NCBI GenBank assembly: GCA_030430575.1
Contig: JAUIKF010000051.1
Location: 1-63,996, forward strand
Source: Bacteroidia bacterium
Lineage (GTDB): Bacteria; Bacteroidota; Bacteroidia; J057
Direction: 5' to 3'
Length of the DNA stretch: 63,996 nt
The translations under genes and the position numbers were made by a program. Below the pieces are notes generated by a model. That model searched no databases, was not told where the DNA came from, and saw only the letters and a list, made by a program, of their open reading frames with translations. Positions 7,430-16,210 of this stretch are shown here, in pieces. The stretch's first letter is position 1, and the number at the start of each line of letters is the position of its first letter.

Positions 7430-10258
7430 CTATTTTTTCATCACCTTCACCACACGCGACTCCGTCGCGGTTCTTACTTCCAGCAGGTAAACCCCTGCTG
7501 CGAGATCGCCTACTTCGAGCCTGCGTTCGATCTGGCCGTTAGCGTCCGCTTCGAAGCGGTTGATGATGAGGCGCTGCCCTATGGCATTGGTTAGCGAGAG
7601 CTGGATCTGCTCATACGCGGGAGCGTTCAATGCTACGTTCAACTGATCGTGAACGGGATTGGGAAAGGCATTTATCATTAATTCTTCTGCCATCATTTCA
7701 TCCGCAAACCTTAGGGCTGATCCGTTGAGCGTAATATTGTCAAAGGTCGCCGTGCCATTCGTAGCTGAAGAGGTTGCAAACAGGGATAAAAACAGCGGTG
7801 AGGAAAGGGTGCTGGGATAAGAGCCTACTGACGTCCAGGAAGTACCATTTGCCGAAACATACCCTGTAACGATCGGCCCTAGGAGGTGAAGTCTTATGTA
7901 ATAAGGCGTCGTGACAGCAGTACCAGAAGTGCCCAAAGTAAAAGCCCCTGCCGTTGCACGGTTGTTCACCGTAGGCACGCCCGAACCATTGAGGACAATG
8001 GATGTTTGAGCGGAATTGGTTGCGAGGCTCTGGCGAAACATGATACCCGCCTGGTCCGTGCTGGAGCTTCCCGTGTGGTTCACACGTGCACGGAGATCGA
8101 TGCTTGTCAGACTAGTCGACTTCGTAATCCCGCAGAAGTTGTCATTATTGTTGAAAATACTCCCGCCATTGGTCTTGATGGTCAGCTTTTTAGTTGTGGC
8201 ATCATAATTAATCACACACTGTGTGAGGGTGCCGATGGTATTGCTTGCCCAACCCGTAGGGGCTTGAGCAGTAGTCTCCACTTTAATGTTCATCGTACAG
8301 CTCCCCGTATTATTTTTCTTATCCTTAGCAGTCCATGTTACAGGTGTGGTACCAACAGGAAAGAAAGAGCCGGGCAAAGGGAAGCCAGTGATCACGAGAT
8401 CTCCATAGGCGGTACAATTATCTGAAAGCATCGGATCAAAAACATGGCCTGTGACACCTGCCGCCACTTTGATGGTGGTGTCAGAGGGGCATTTAGCAAA
8501 AATAGGGGCTGTTTTGTCGCGGATACGGATATCATATGTGCAAGTGGCCGTATTGCCATTGCCATCTGTCACCGTCCAGGTGACTGCAGTTTTACCAAAG
8601 GGAAATACGGCGCCTCCCAGGCTGCTTTTGTTGTTGAAGTCATTCGTAATGGAGGCGACATGACAATTGTCTGCAATAGGCAGCGGATCAAGGTCTGTAC
8701 CTACAGCTGTATGATTACAACTTGCAGGGTCTGCATTTTTTTTTCACGACGGCACTAGGGCAGGTGATGGTAGGAGGGGTAGCATCATTGGGAGCGGTAA
8801 CGGTGACGTTAGCCATACAGTCATCCATTAGCCCTAAATTATCCGTGATGGTCAGGGTCACCCTTTTTGTCCCTATATCGCTACAGGTAAACATATTGGG
8901 GGCTACTACCAGGGAGCTAACCCCAGATAAAGCAGTACTGCCATCGTCTACATCACCTGCCAAAATGGTGGCATTCCCAATGGCATCTAGTGCCACCGTA
9001 ATGTCCTTGCATTCGGCGACGGGAGGGGGAGGAACGATGCCTGATTTGTCATAAGACCCAATGTCATGAGGGCCTACCCGTATTTTTCCACAAATATCAT
9101 CAAAAGGAACGGCTACTCCTACTGTTGAGCCATTATCCAGCGCATCACTACCAGCCTGAGGCGCTAGGAAGATATGCTCTCCACAGGTAGTTGGAGGGTC
9201 AAGCATGGGATCACTGAAATAAGTAGGCGGATTGGTGCATCCTGCACAACTCCTTATAAGGCTGCTAATAACTGCAGGGCCCGAGATGGCAATTCTAAGA
9301 TCATTTCCCATAGTAGCTCCCGTATTATTAGCTACAATGGAATTATGGAGTCTGAGAAACCCGCGGCCATTAGCAATTCCAGCTCCTCGTTTCGTGCCTG
9401 GACCTGGCGCAAAAGAATTCTCGGTTATTGTACAATGGGTAAAGGTGGCTGATGCACTCTGTGCAGAGAATAATATTCCACCTCCATCGGTGGTAGAATT
9501 GAAATTCTTGGGAGCTATTCCCGTCACATTACGATAAACCGTGCAATTAGTCATGGTAATTATGGCACTTCGGGGGGTTAGGACCATCCCTCCGCCATTG
9601 CCACCAGATTGATTATAGGCAATGGTACAGTTGATAAAATGATACTGGGTGTTGGAAGAAAAACCCGTAATATAAATACCACCTCCATTAACAGAATTTT
9701 CACTTATGTCGCATTCATTATGATTTATTACACATTCGGTAAACGTTGTTGACCGAGTTGATGATAAATATATCCCTCCTGCTGAACTTAGGGCTTTATT
9801 ATTTGTAATTGTCATTCGGGTGAATGACAAAGTTGAACTAGCAGAGACGATAAAAAGGCCTCCCCCGATCCGCTCACTCCATGTCGAACAGTAAAGTCTT
9901 CGAATGCTACCGTTAATAGGCCCTGATTTATGCTAAACACACGATCTGTGGCCATTCCTTCTGTAGGATGGGCCTGTACGATCGTGGTACTTTGCCCCTG
10001 CCCCCTGATGGTCAGGGATTTGTCTACGGTAATTCCCTGCTCAGTGTGGATGTTATCCGCCCCTCCTGTGATATCGATGATATCGCCATCTGTAGCAGCG
10101 GCGATAGCCGCAGTGATTGTCGCAAATGGACTTGGGCCATTGTCAACTCCGATATCGTCATCGACGATATGGGTGGTTTGAGCCGTGAGGCTTGCCATGC
10201 ACAAGAGCATTGCGATGGCGAGGGAACTGAGTTTCAGAATAGGTCTGAGGTTTTTCAT
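7430..10258 (-). pseudogene. beta-helix/HYR surface adhesin with T9SS domain, two frameshifts
   Basis: Three adjacent frames make one protein of about 940 residues. The first (from 10258) has a signal peptide (LCMASLTAQ) and the start of a right-handed beta-helix (DITGGADNIHTEQGITVDKS). Near 9867 a run of five G on the coding strand shifts the frame; adding one G restores VRHGVSGSGGGLFIVSAS and joins it to the second frame, with beta-helix rungs of the TNCTVYRN, NSIVANNTG kind. Near 8736-8744 a run of nine A shifts it back; with eight A the HYR domain continues as VVKKNADPASCNHTAVGTD. The third part has another HYR domain, a concanavalin-like region and a type IX sorting domain ending VVKVMKK. 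Both breaks are in homopolymers, so sequencing error or slippage is as likely as real decay. Confidence 0.85.
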
Positions 10259-10742
10259 AGAAAATTAGGTGTTAAAATGTGGGTTAAAGAACGTCTAGGT
10301 GTTTAATGAGTGTTGGGGCTTAAAAAAGGTAACACTGTACGCTAGGTCAGACATGACCTTACTTCATAAGAACCTATACATACTTATTTTTCATAAAAAT
10401 AAGCAGCGTAATGGATAAGGTGTGGATAGGCACATATTTAGGCGTAAAAGCACTCTCAATTTAACCAATTTTCCCTCCAAAAAACAACTCAAGGTCTCTC
10501 GCAATCAGACATAAATTCGTTAAATGGTAAATAATTTGAAACAAATATTCTTTATCCAAGCGAATGGTTTAGGTAAGTAAATAAAAATTCAGCCTAAAGC
10601 AGGGCAAGTAGTCTCCTATGTTTAGGAGACCAACTGTAGAGAGGAATCTTCCGGCTATACGCCAGTTTCACTGCTTCTCTTTATCAAGAATTCCTTACTT
10701 TTAAGCATTCATCAGGAATCCCTCCAAAAGGCACTGCTCACC
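10259..10742. other. intergenic region, one short hairpin
   Basis: A 484-base gap between divergent genes. The only clear structure is an 8-bp perfect stem GTCTCCTA/TAGGAGAC at 10611-10630. The rest is AT-rich and I see no RNA gene or recognisable operator in it. Confidence 0.4.
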
Positions 10743-11321
10743 ATGTCATTTTACCCCCATAAATCCCATATTTCCCTTCGACTTCGCTCAGGGCAGGCCC
10801 TTCGACTCCGCTCAGGGCAGGCATTATTAATTCTTCATTTTTCATTCCTCATTCTCTGCTCCTGCCAACGGCCAACTCCAGCGCCTAGTGAGCTGTTTCT
10901 TCAACTGTTTGGGGACCAAACGCGGATGTATAGGAATGTGGAGTTGCGTATGCCGAGGGCAGAAATCCGCTCGGCAGAACCCCAGCCGCCCAAGCATGAA
11001 GACTTGCTGGGATTGTCGTATGAGTATGATCTTTCAGGGGAAAAAAAGCTGTTTGTAGAATATTATACAGGCCAGCCAACGGCTGGCTTGGCTGGGGATA
11101 CGGTGACTTCGATCGTGTCAAATGTTTTGCTCCATGATCCCATTGAAGCAGCAGCCCTTTATCAAGAAATCCACCAACATTTCACCCAGACCTATGGTTT
11201 GGCACTAGGCCGCTATGGCGACGACGTCTGGCAAGGGGAACTCCCTACAGGCAAAATCGCCATTCACCTAAAACTCGACGACCAATTGCACGCCGTCACC
11301 CTTAATTTTATCGATCAATGA
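10743..11321 (+). CDS. lipoprotein of unknown function, repeat inserted in signal peptide
   Basis: 192 residues with a lipobox-like LILCSC at about residue 41-43, so the mature lipoprotein starts at a Cys and has about 150 residues. The segment RLRSGQALRLRSGQAL before the hydrophobic core is encoded by two tandem copies of the dispersed CCTTCGACTCCGCTCAGGGCAGGC repeat (10775-10822). Removing them leaves a normal-length signal peptide, so the repeats were either inserted into the signal region or lie upstream of a later start such as an alternative codon near 10823. The mature part (LGLSYEYDLSGEKKLFVEYYTG) is not a family I recognise. Its stop overlaps the start of the adenosyltransferase by four bases (ATGA), so the two are translationally coupled. 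Confidence 0.65.
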   Translation: MSFYPHKSHISLRLRSGQALRLRSGQALLILHFSFLILCSCQRPTPAPSELFLQLFGDQTRMYRNVELRMPRAEIRSAEPQPPKHEDLLGLSYEYDLSGEKKLFVEYYTGQPTAGLAGDTVTSIVSNVLLHDPIEAAALYQEIHQHFTQTYGLALGRYGDDVWQGELPTGKIAIHLKLDDQLHAVTLNFIDQ

Positions 11322-11863
11322 AAATCTATACGAAAAAAGGCGATACTGGGAAAACCTCTCTGCTAGGCGGTACCCGCGTTCCGAAATATGATTTGCGCAT
11401 AGAAGCCTATGGTACAGTAGATGAACTAAATTCTTTCCTCGGGCTGCTCCACGATCAGCCCCTGCTCCAGCCCGCCTACGGCGCGCTCATTCAGCAAATC
11501 CAGTCCCACCTATTCACCATTGGCTCCATCCTCGCCAATGACCCTGAAAAGTCGAAGTTCAAGCTGCCTTCTATCACGGAGGCTGCGGTGAAGCAATTGG
11601 AGGATTCCATGGATGAGATGGAGGCGCAATTGCCTGCGCTGAAGACCTTCATCCTACCAGGCGGTCACCCCGCCAATTCTACTGCGCATATGGCGCGGAG
11701 CATTTGTCGCCGCGCGGAGCGCCGTGTGGTAGAGCTTCACGACCATAGCCCGCTGGATCCTGTGATCAGCGCCTATCTCAATCGGTTGTCCGATTGGTGT
11801 TTTATGCTGGCACGCATGGCGAGCCAGTTGGCGGGAACGGAAGAGGTTCCGTGGAAGGGGTGA
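11318..11863 (+). CDS. ATP:cob(I)alamin adenosyltransferase, PduO type
   Basis: 181 residues, standard for the PduO/MMAB family. The N-terminus MKIYTKKGDTGKTSLLGGTR carries the conserved TKxGDxGxTxL ATP-binding motif; AYGTVDELNSFLG and the C-terminal ARSICRRAERRVV and YLNRLSDWCFMLAR are diagnostic. The enzyme transfers the adenosyl group of ATP to cob(I)alamin to make coenzyme B12 for enzymes such as methylmalonyl-CoA mutase. No other cobalamin gene is nearby, so it probably works in salvage. It overlaps the upstream lipoprotein gene by four bases. Confidence 0.95.
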   Translation: MKIYTKKGDTGKTSLLGGTRVPKYDLRIEAYGTVDELNSFLGLLHDQPLLQPAYGALIQQIQSHLFTIGSILANDPEKSKFKLPSITEAAVKQLEDSMDEMEAQLPALKTFILPGGHPANSTAHMARSICRRAERRVVELHDHSPLDPVISAYLNRLSDWCFMLARMASQLAGTEEVPWKG

Positions 11864-11932
11864 GGTTCTAGGTTTTATGTTCTGGGTTCTAAGTTTTTAT
11901 GAGATGTGTAGCGTTGGCGCCTTCAAGGTGAA

Positions 11933-12685
11933 TTAGTTTTGCATGATGGTGGCTACAATAGTGTGTAATTCACGAAAGTCTTCCTTACTTTTTACAAATG
12001 GATCGATCCTCGTATCCCCCATATTCTGAATGCGATAGCCTGGGAGTTCTTCTTGAAAATAGAGCAATACCATTTGGTCGACTATGCGCTCTTTCAGGGC
12101 GTGAGGGACCTGGTACTGCTGGATAATGGAGGTTTCTATACCGATATGCACAATCTCGTGAATCAAGGTATAGAGCGGATTGTCGTATTGTTTAAATCGG
12201 CCATCAGGCGTCGTATAAATGAGAATGGACCCCTCATCTGGATCGTAGCTTCCCCCTGGCCCGTAGAGTGTCAGATTGACCTGATAGGTGTCAAATTGCT
12301 TGAAGCTCCAGTTCAACTGAGAGGTGTCGATCTGAGCAAATAGCTTATTCAATTGGGGAAGGGTTGAAGAAATCTGCTGATAGCCTTTTTGATAATCTTC
12401 CTTGTGGTATACGCTGTCGCGCATGTAAGCGCCTAGCGCTTCATAGTCAGCATCGGAGAGCCTGGCATCTCGGGCTTTTGCCTTGAGAGAATCTATCAAT
12501 GGCCCTGGAGGCAAACTCACCTGGTAATTATTTGCTTCAAAAAACAAGGTGCCTTGAAGGGTTCGCCAGACATAGTCAGTCTCTGATTGAGGCGTGGGGA
12601 TTTGAATGTGGATGCGTTGCTGTCCCTCCACTTCACAAGCGAAGAGGAAGCAGACAAGGTAGATTAACATGAAAAATCTCATCAT
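11933..12685 (-). CDS. lipoprotein with HExxH metallopeptidase-like motif
   Basis: 250 residues beginning MMRFFMLIYLVCFLFACEVEG, a lipoprotein signal with lipobox LFAC. Near residue 170 the sequence PLYTLIHEIVHIGIE has the HExxH zinc-binding pattern in a hydrophobic helix, and a downstream helix (ALKERIVDQMVLLYFQ) offers a Glu that could be the third ligand, as in gluzincin-type peptidases. Known: this pattern marks zinc metallopeptidases. Inferred: a small periplasm- or surface-facing peptidase. The overall family is not one I recognise. A second ATG two codons earlier or later does not change the product much. Confidence 0.7.
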   Translation of the reverse strand: MMRFFMLIYLVCFLFACEVEGQQRIHIQIPTPQSETDYVWRTLQGTLFFEANNYQVSLPPGPLIDSLKAKARDARLSDADYEALGAYMRDSVYHKEDYQKGYQQISSTLPQLNKLFAQIDTSQLNWSFKQFDTYQVNLTLYGPGGSYDPDEGSILIYTTPDGRFKQYDNPLYTLIHEIVHIGIETSIIQQYQVPHALKERIVDQMVLLYFQEELPGYRIQNMGDTRIDPFVKSKEDFRELHTIVATIMQN

Positions 12686-12731
12686 TAAATTACAGATAAT
12701 ACTGATTCTCTATTTCAGTCGGAGGTGAGTA

Positions 12732-12954
12732 TTATTTCCTAAACTTCCCCACAAAAGCAGGCAATCCAGGTTCAAATCCCAGTTTTTCATAAAAGGCCTC
12801 TTTCCCAGGCTGCGCCCCAAAATAGATGACTGTGTGTCCCAGCCGCTCCTTGATGCCTTCCATCAGTTTTTTCCCCAGCCATTGGCTTGGGAGATGTCGA
12901 TGAACTCTTGGGGGGATAGCAGGTGGTCACTGCCTGGGCCAGAGTGGATATTTA
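12732..12954 (-). pseudogene. GNAT acetyltransferase remnant
   Basis: On the minus strand the frame ending at 12732 reads KKLMEGIKERLGHTVIYFGAQ then EAFYEKLGFEPGLPAF, the C-terminal acetyl-CoA-binding half of a GNAT N-acetyltransferase. Upstream the frame is lost at a run of six A near 12871, and the preceding bases read in another frame as SDHLLSPQEFIDISQANGWG, which does not look like the missing GNAT core. So only about the last third of the gene survives, joined to unrelated sequence. It lies between two genes on the same strand. Confidence 0.7.
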
Positions 12955-13113
12955 TCATATTTGATTAAGTTGACAGATTACTTCAAAACAGCCGAAACAC
13001 ACAAATTGATGTATTACCATACAATCAGCCACATCATTCCATTTATACCCAACAGCACTTTGTGCCTCTTCTGTTTCAGGTTTAGGAACCAATTTTATTT
13101 CTGGGATTTTCAT
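12955..13113 (-). CDS. small 52-residue conserved protein
   Basis: Short frame starting MKIPEIKLVPKPETEEAQSA and continuing VGYKWND, then VFVCFGCFEV-like residues (HQFVCFGCFEVICQLNQ). From memory the two ends resemble the start and end of a ~90-residue Bacteroidota protein with a PKPE..EAQKAVGYKWN head and a CFDCFEV tail, with the middle missing, so this copy may be internally deleted. It has a normal start, stop and codon use. It sits 16 bases after the MarR gene stop on the same strand. Confidence in expression is moderate. Confidence 0.5.
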   Translation of the reverse strand: MKIPEIKLVPKPETEEAQSAVGYKWNDVADCMVIHQFVCFGCFEVICQLNQI

Positions 13114-13129
13114 ATACGAACGATAAAAT

Positions 13130-13714
13130 TCAGGTATGGTCAGTATTCATTTCATAATCTTCACAGTCTAATCGTAATTCATTATTTACCAGGATTTTAT
13201 TAAGAAAGTTGCAATAGTGCATGTCTTCCTTTTTTGCATAAAACCGACACCCGAAACACGTCCGTTGCACATTCAACACACCGCTTTGATTGAGCTGGTA
13301 GATGAGTTCAGTGAGGGAGGAATAAAGGGCCTCACGCTGGGGAGAGGCCAAGTGGCCGAGGGCTTGGTCAAATGCGCTCGCATATCCATCCAAGTCTTGG
13401 AAAAGCACTTTCCCGGCCTCAGAAAGGTGCAGCGTATAACTTCTGCTATCTGAAGCGGAATAATCTTTTTCCACCAATCCCTTCTTGGCCAGCACCCGCA
13501 CCGCGTCACTGATGGTAGGTTTGGTGACGTTGAATTCTTGGGCAAGATGACTGACGCTACACAAGGCAGGTTTATGGGTGGAGATAAATAAAAGGATCTG
13601 GATTTGAATGGGGCTGATGCCGTGGGTCTTTGCTTTGTCCCAAAGCAGTGCCTTAAAGGCCTCAGAGAGTCTTTCCAGTCCGTAGATGATCTTGGTGTTG
13701 AGTGGATTTTTCAT
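13130..13714 (-). CDS. MarR-family transcriptional regulator with Cys-rich C-terminus
   Basis: 194 residues. The winged-helix part has ISPIQIQILLFI, SVSHLAQEFNVTKPTISDAV (recognition helix) and the wing GLVEKDYSASDSRSYTLHLS with the conserved D-x-R. Beyond the normal MarR end a tail carries four Cys: CFGC near 155-158, HYCNF near 172 and LDCEDYE near 188, a pattern fit for a metal or Fe-S site, or a redox switch. Upstream are palindromes TTAGTATTCCTAAC (13753) and TTAGGAATCCTAAC (14022), and a third lies before the thioredoxin-like gene, so autoregulation and control of that gene are likely. MarR proteins often sense oxidants or ligands; the actual signal is inference. Confidence 0.9.
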   Translation of the reverse strand: MKNPLNTKIIYGLERLSEAFKALLWDKAKTHGISPIQIQILLFISTHKPALCSVSHLAQEFNVTKPTISDAVRVLAKKGLVEKDYSASDSRSYTLHLSEAGKVLFQDLDGYASAFDQALGHLASPQREALYSSLTELIYQLNQSGVLNVQRTCFGCRFYAKKEDMHYCNFLNKILVNNELRLDCEDYEMNTDHT

Positions 13715-13752
13715 AAAAAAGCCTGTAAAGCGTGATGCAATACAGGCCTAAG

Positions 13753-13766
13753 TTAGTATTCCTAAC
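13753..13766. promoter_or_regulatory. MarR operator, site 1
   Basis: TTAGTATTCCTAAC, about 40 bases upstream of the regulator start. It differs at two positions from the perfect palindrome at 14022. Confidence 0.6.
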
Positions 13767-13783
13767 CAAGTGTTGGAAATATA

Positions 13784-14004
13784 GTTCTCTGACAAATTGT
13801 GTGGGCGATCTTTGATTCGCCTTTCTGAAACATCTCCGCGCACACAGGCCGCAACCTCTTCAAAGAGGTTTTCGCGCCTAACTTGGGCTTGTGCGAAGTC
13901 CTCTTGGAAGAGGAGCCTGTCCTGAGCCTAGTCGAAGGAGGGCCTGCGGGGTTCAGGAGATGTTTCAGGCGATAAGTGAGCTATCCACTAAAATTGGCAG
14001 AGAA
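13784..14004. repeat. MITE-like element, copy 2
   Basis: A 221-base element with ends GTTCTCTGACAA and TTGGCAGAGAA, opposite in orientation to the copy at 4671-4886 and similar along its whole length, with the same ACATCTCCTGAACCC and GCGCGAAAACC blocks. It contains a CCTGAGCCTAGTCGAAGG copy of the short dispersed repeat at 13915. It lies between MarR operator sites 1 and 2, so its insertion has spread the regulatory region of this locus apart. No target-site duplication is obvious. Confidence 0.7.
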
Positions 14005-14021
14005 ATTCAACTTAGTATAAA

Positions 14022-14035
14022 TTAGGAATCCTAAC
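14022..14035. promoter_or_regulatory. MarR operator, site 2
   Basis: TTAGGAATCCTAAC contains the 13-base palindrome TTAGGAATCCTAA. It lies just after the stop of the thioredoxin-like gene and just beyond the MITE-like element; before that insertion it would have been close to site 1. Confidence 0.55.
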
Positions 14036-14055
14036 TACTTGCAATAAAAAAAACA

Positions 14056-14289
14056 CTACCCCTTCACATCAGCCATCGAAGCCCCAAAATTCAGGTGAAG
14101 CACATTTCCTGAAGGCGTAAGCAATGCAGGCACGGAGGCTACACCTGCTTGTTCTGCTTCCGCAATCCGGTCTCTGGCTTCGCCCAGATGCACTACTTCG
14201 ACCTGTGAAGGGTCGATGAGGGTGAGGATTTCCTGCTCGGCGCTTACACATACGGGGCATCCTGCGTGATAGAAAACTGACTTTGTCAT
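14056..14289 (-). CDS. thioredoxin/glutaredoxin-like protein
   Basis: 77 residues: MTKSVFYHAGCPVCVSAEQ gives a beta strand and the CPVC redox motif at residues 11-14, and GVASVPALLTPSGNVLHLNFG contains the cis-Pro (SVPAL) and final strands of a minimal thioredoxin fold. It is therefore a small cytosolic disulfide oxidoreductase or a domain-sized relative. The promoter region has a MarR-type operator overlapping the expected -33 zone, which ties the gene to the Cys-rich MarR regulator next door. Likely substrate: unknown. Confidence 0.88.
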   Translation of the reverse strand: MTKSVFYHAGCPVCVSAEQEILTLIDPSQVEVVHLGEARDRIAEAEQAGVASVPALLTPSGNVLHLNFGASMADVKG

Positions 14290-14328
14290 GGTAAAAAAGA
14301 ATTAAATGGTCTGGCAATATCGCCGAGA

Positions 14329-14336
14329 CAAATATA
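14329..14336 (-). promoter_or_regulatory. Bacteroidota -7 promoter box
   Basis: On the minus strand TATATTTG matches the TAnnTTTG consensus. It lies about 40 bases upstream of the thioredoxin-like start, immediately downstream of operator site 3. Confidence 0.6.
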
Positions 14337-14337
14337 G

Positions 14338-14351
14338 TAAGGAATCCTAAC
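14338..14351. promoter_or_regulatory. MarR operator, site 3
   Basis: TAAGGAATCCTAAC, one base different from site 2. It directly abuts the -7 box of the thioredoxin-like gene, a position where bound repressor would block the polymerase. Confidence 0.65.
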
Positions 14352-14397
14352 TAAATAAAAATTTCGGAGAAATTTTTATATGTTCCTACCTGATATT

Positions 14398-15411
14398 TCA
14401 TGAAACAATCAACTCACAGATGGCTTCGCAGTGAGCGCCATTGGGCTTTCCTTGTGGATGTGAACTCGATATATAGATGATGTCGTTTATGATGAATTTC
14501 TGAGTTTGGTAATTTTTGCCCCATTGTTTTGTCGCTACTGTTTGGGGGGGCTTGCCACCATTTAGAAACTTTAAGAATGCCGGCTCCCATCCAGAAGTGA
14601 GAAATATGACACATTTAGGGGAAAGGGCGTTTATTTCCGCTAAAAGGATCTGTTGGCAATACCTCAATTGTGCTTCCTTTAGCTTTTGAGAAGGGTTTCC
14701 CTTTGGAGCACTGACCTTGTATAAATTGCTCCATGCGATAGTGGAAGGCCAATTTTTTTCAAAATCAAATGCAAGATCATGGCTGATTTCAGAAACTTCA
14801 GCTGTAACACTTTTTACTAACCGCCAAAATGCTGACCGTTTGGGATTATAACCATTATCTTTATCGATTCCCTCTGTGACCCAATTCATCTGGTCATCTC
14901 GATTGAATATTCGCTCATCTGACTCGCCAAATAAAACATTGACATCGCGCGAAGTAGTGACCCAGCCATTGGTCGCTTTTCCTATAAACATCAATCCCTC
15001 TTTTTCAGCTATTGGAAATAAATTCCCCCATTGGATACAAAATGGAACAATCGTTTCCGAAACGGGCATTGCCATTAACATGTGTTCATAAAGGGTAATG
15101 AGTTTTTCCTTGAGCATTGTTAGAGCTAATGGAAAATCACTATAAATTGTCCAACCCCCATATTCTTCACCAGAAGCCACTATGTCTCGTGCTTTCTGAA
15201 GGAGTCGATCACGGTCTTCAGAAGCCAATCCCTCAGAAATCAATTCTGGTACCTGAGTAATAAGCGAGCCCAGTAAATATGAGATAACTTCACGCTCCGC
15301 CTCATGAACAATTTGAAAATCTTTCTCCTGTTGAAGGCGAAATAAAAAGTCTGCAAAGACCCAAGCTTCATTGGGGCTGAGTTCTAGCGTTGGATTTTTT
15401 GTATTCATCAT
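14398..15411 (-). CDS. hypothetical protein, possible uracil-DNA-glycosylase-like C-terminal fold
   Basis: 337 residues without signal peptide or membrane segment. The N-terminal ~120 residues are helical and unrecognised. From about residue 130 the order of short motifs (WGNLFPIAEKEGLMFIGKAT, AWSNLYKVSAPKGNPSQ, SPKCVIFLTSGW, ISSSHPQGK) resembles the layout of uracil-DNA-glycosylase-like proteins: a GxATNGW strand-loop, an N-x-Y segment, a hydrophobic strand, and a late SHPQG loop in place of the HPS motif. This is inference from pattern and could be wrong. GC is lower than the neighbours. Confidence 0.6.
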   Translation of the reverse strand: MMNTKNPTLELSPNEAWVFADFLFRLQQEKDFQIVHEAEREVISYLLGSLITQVPELISEGLASEDRDRLLQKARDIVASGEEYGGWTIYSDFPLALTMLKEKLITLYEHMLMAMPVSETIVPFCIQWGNLFPIAEKEGLMFIGKATNGWVTTSRDVNVLFGESDERIFNRDDQMNWVTEGIDKDNGYNPKRSAFWRLVKSVTAEVSEISHDLAFDFEKNWPSTIAWSNLYKVSAPKGNPSQKLKEAQLRYCQQILLAEINALSPKCVIFLTSGWEPAFLKFLNGGKPPQTVATKQWGKNYQTQKFIINDIIYISSSHPQGKPNGAHCEAICELIVS

Positions 15412-15489
15412 CCTTACTTAATTTGTTGATCAAGTTTCCCAGAAATAATTTGGTACGCTTGATGACCGTGAATTTAATACTTTTAGCCC

Positions 15490-16182
15490 ATGAACCGATT
15501 TTTTCCCTTCCTTCTCCTTGGTTTCCTCCTCAACTTATCCCTCTACGCCCAACAAGCTTTTGTAGGGAAAATCGTCTACGAAGTAGAGGTCAATGCCTAT
15601 TTTGACCAGCTCATTCCAGGCTATGAGAAAATCCCAACTTACTATGTATTGCATGTAGCAGAAGACCAGACAGTATGTTGGGAAGCAAAAGGGGCAGACA
15701 GCGTAACCACAGTCATGCGTATCATAGCGCATAAGGATTGGAACACTGTGCTTGTTATCAGTGATGCTATTCAAATCATCTATCACCTAACTGAGGAACA
15801 ACAAGCTGAACTGAGAAGTGATTTGCAGGATATCCGAAAGGTAAATTTGGGGAATAAACGGGCCTTCCTATCTCACAAAAGCAAAAAGCAAAAAGTGGTT
15901 GTCAGGAACGGTGCAGAAGCCCAGACGCGATATTTCTATTTGACAAATGAATTGGAAATTTCCTTTCCCCAATCCATGTCATTCATGTGTTATTTCCAGT
16001 TTCTGTACTTAGATCATAAGGGAGTTCCCCTAAAATCAATCATTGGAGATGAAGACAATGGCATCATTCTCACTGCAATAGAAATCGTTCATGAAACGCC
16101 AGAATCGGCGATTTTTGACTTGCCAGCGGATTATGAGATGCAACCGGTGAAGGTAAATGTTCTTGGAAATTTTTTGAAGTAG
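15490..16182 (+). CDS. exported protein, GLPGLI/DUF4412-like
   Basis: 230 residues with signal peptide MNRFFPFLLLGFLLNLSLYA followed by QQAFVGKIVYEVEVNAYFDQ, the typical first strand (GKIxYE) of GLPGLI or DUF4412-type periplasmic proteins of Bacteroidota. The rest is beta-rich with an expected SPQSMSFMCYF-like segment and ends PADYEMQPV, also usual in these proteins. Function is unknown. It lies between a divergent hypothetical gene and the convergent restriction-modification pair. Confidence 0.7.
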   Translation: MNRFFPFLLLGFLLNLSLYAQQAFVGKIVYEVEVNAYFDQLIPGYEKIPTYYVLHVAEDQTVCWEAKGADSVTTVMRIIAHKDWNTVLVISDAIQIIYHLTEEQQAELRSDLQDIRKVNLGNKRAFLSHKSKKQKVVVRNGAEAQTRYFYLTNELEISFPQSMSFMCYFQFLYLDHKGVPLKSIIGDEDNGIILTAIEIVHETPESAIFDLPADYEMQPVKVNVLGNFLK

Positions 16183-16210
16183 TGTGAAATTTTGGCCCAA
16201 AAGAATCTAC

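Noticed and set aside
12961-13203. 80-residue plus-strand frame
   Set aside because: It is antisense to the 52-residue protein and the end of the MarR gene, and has no family features.
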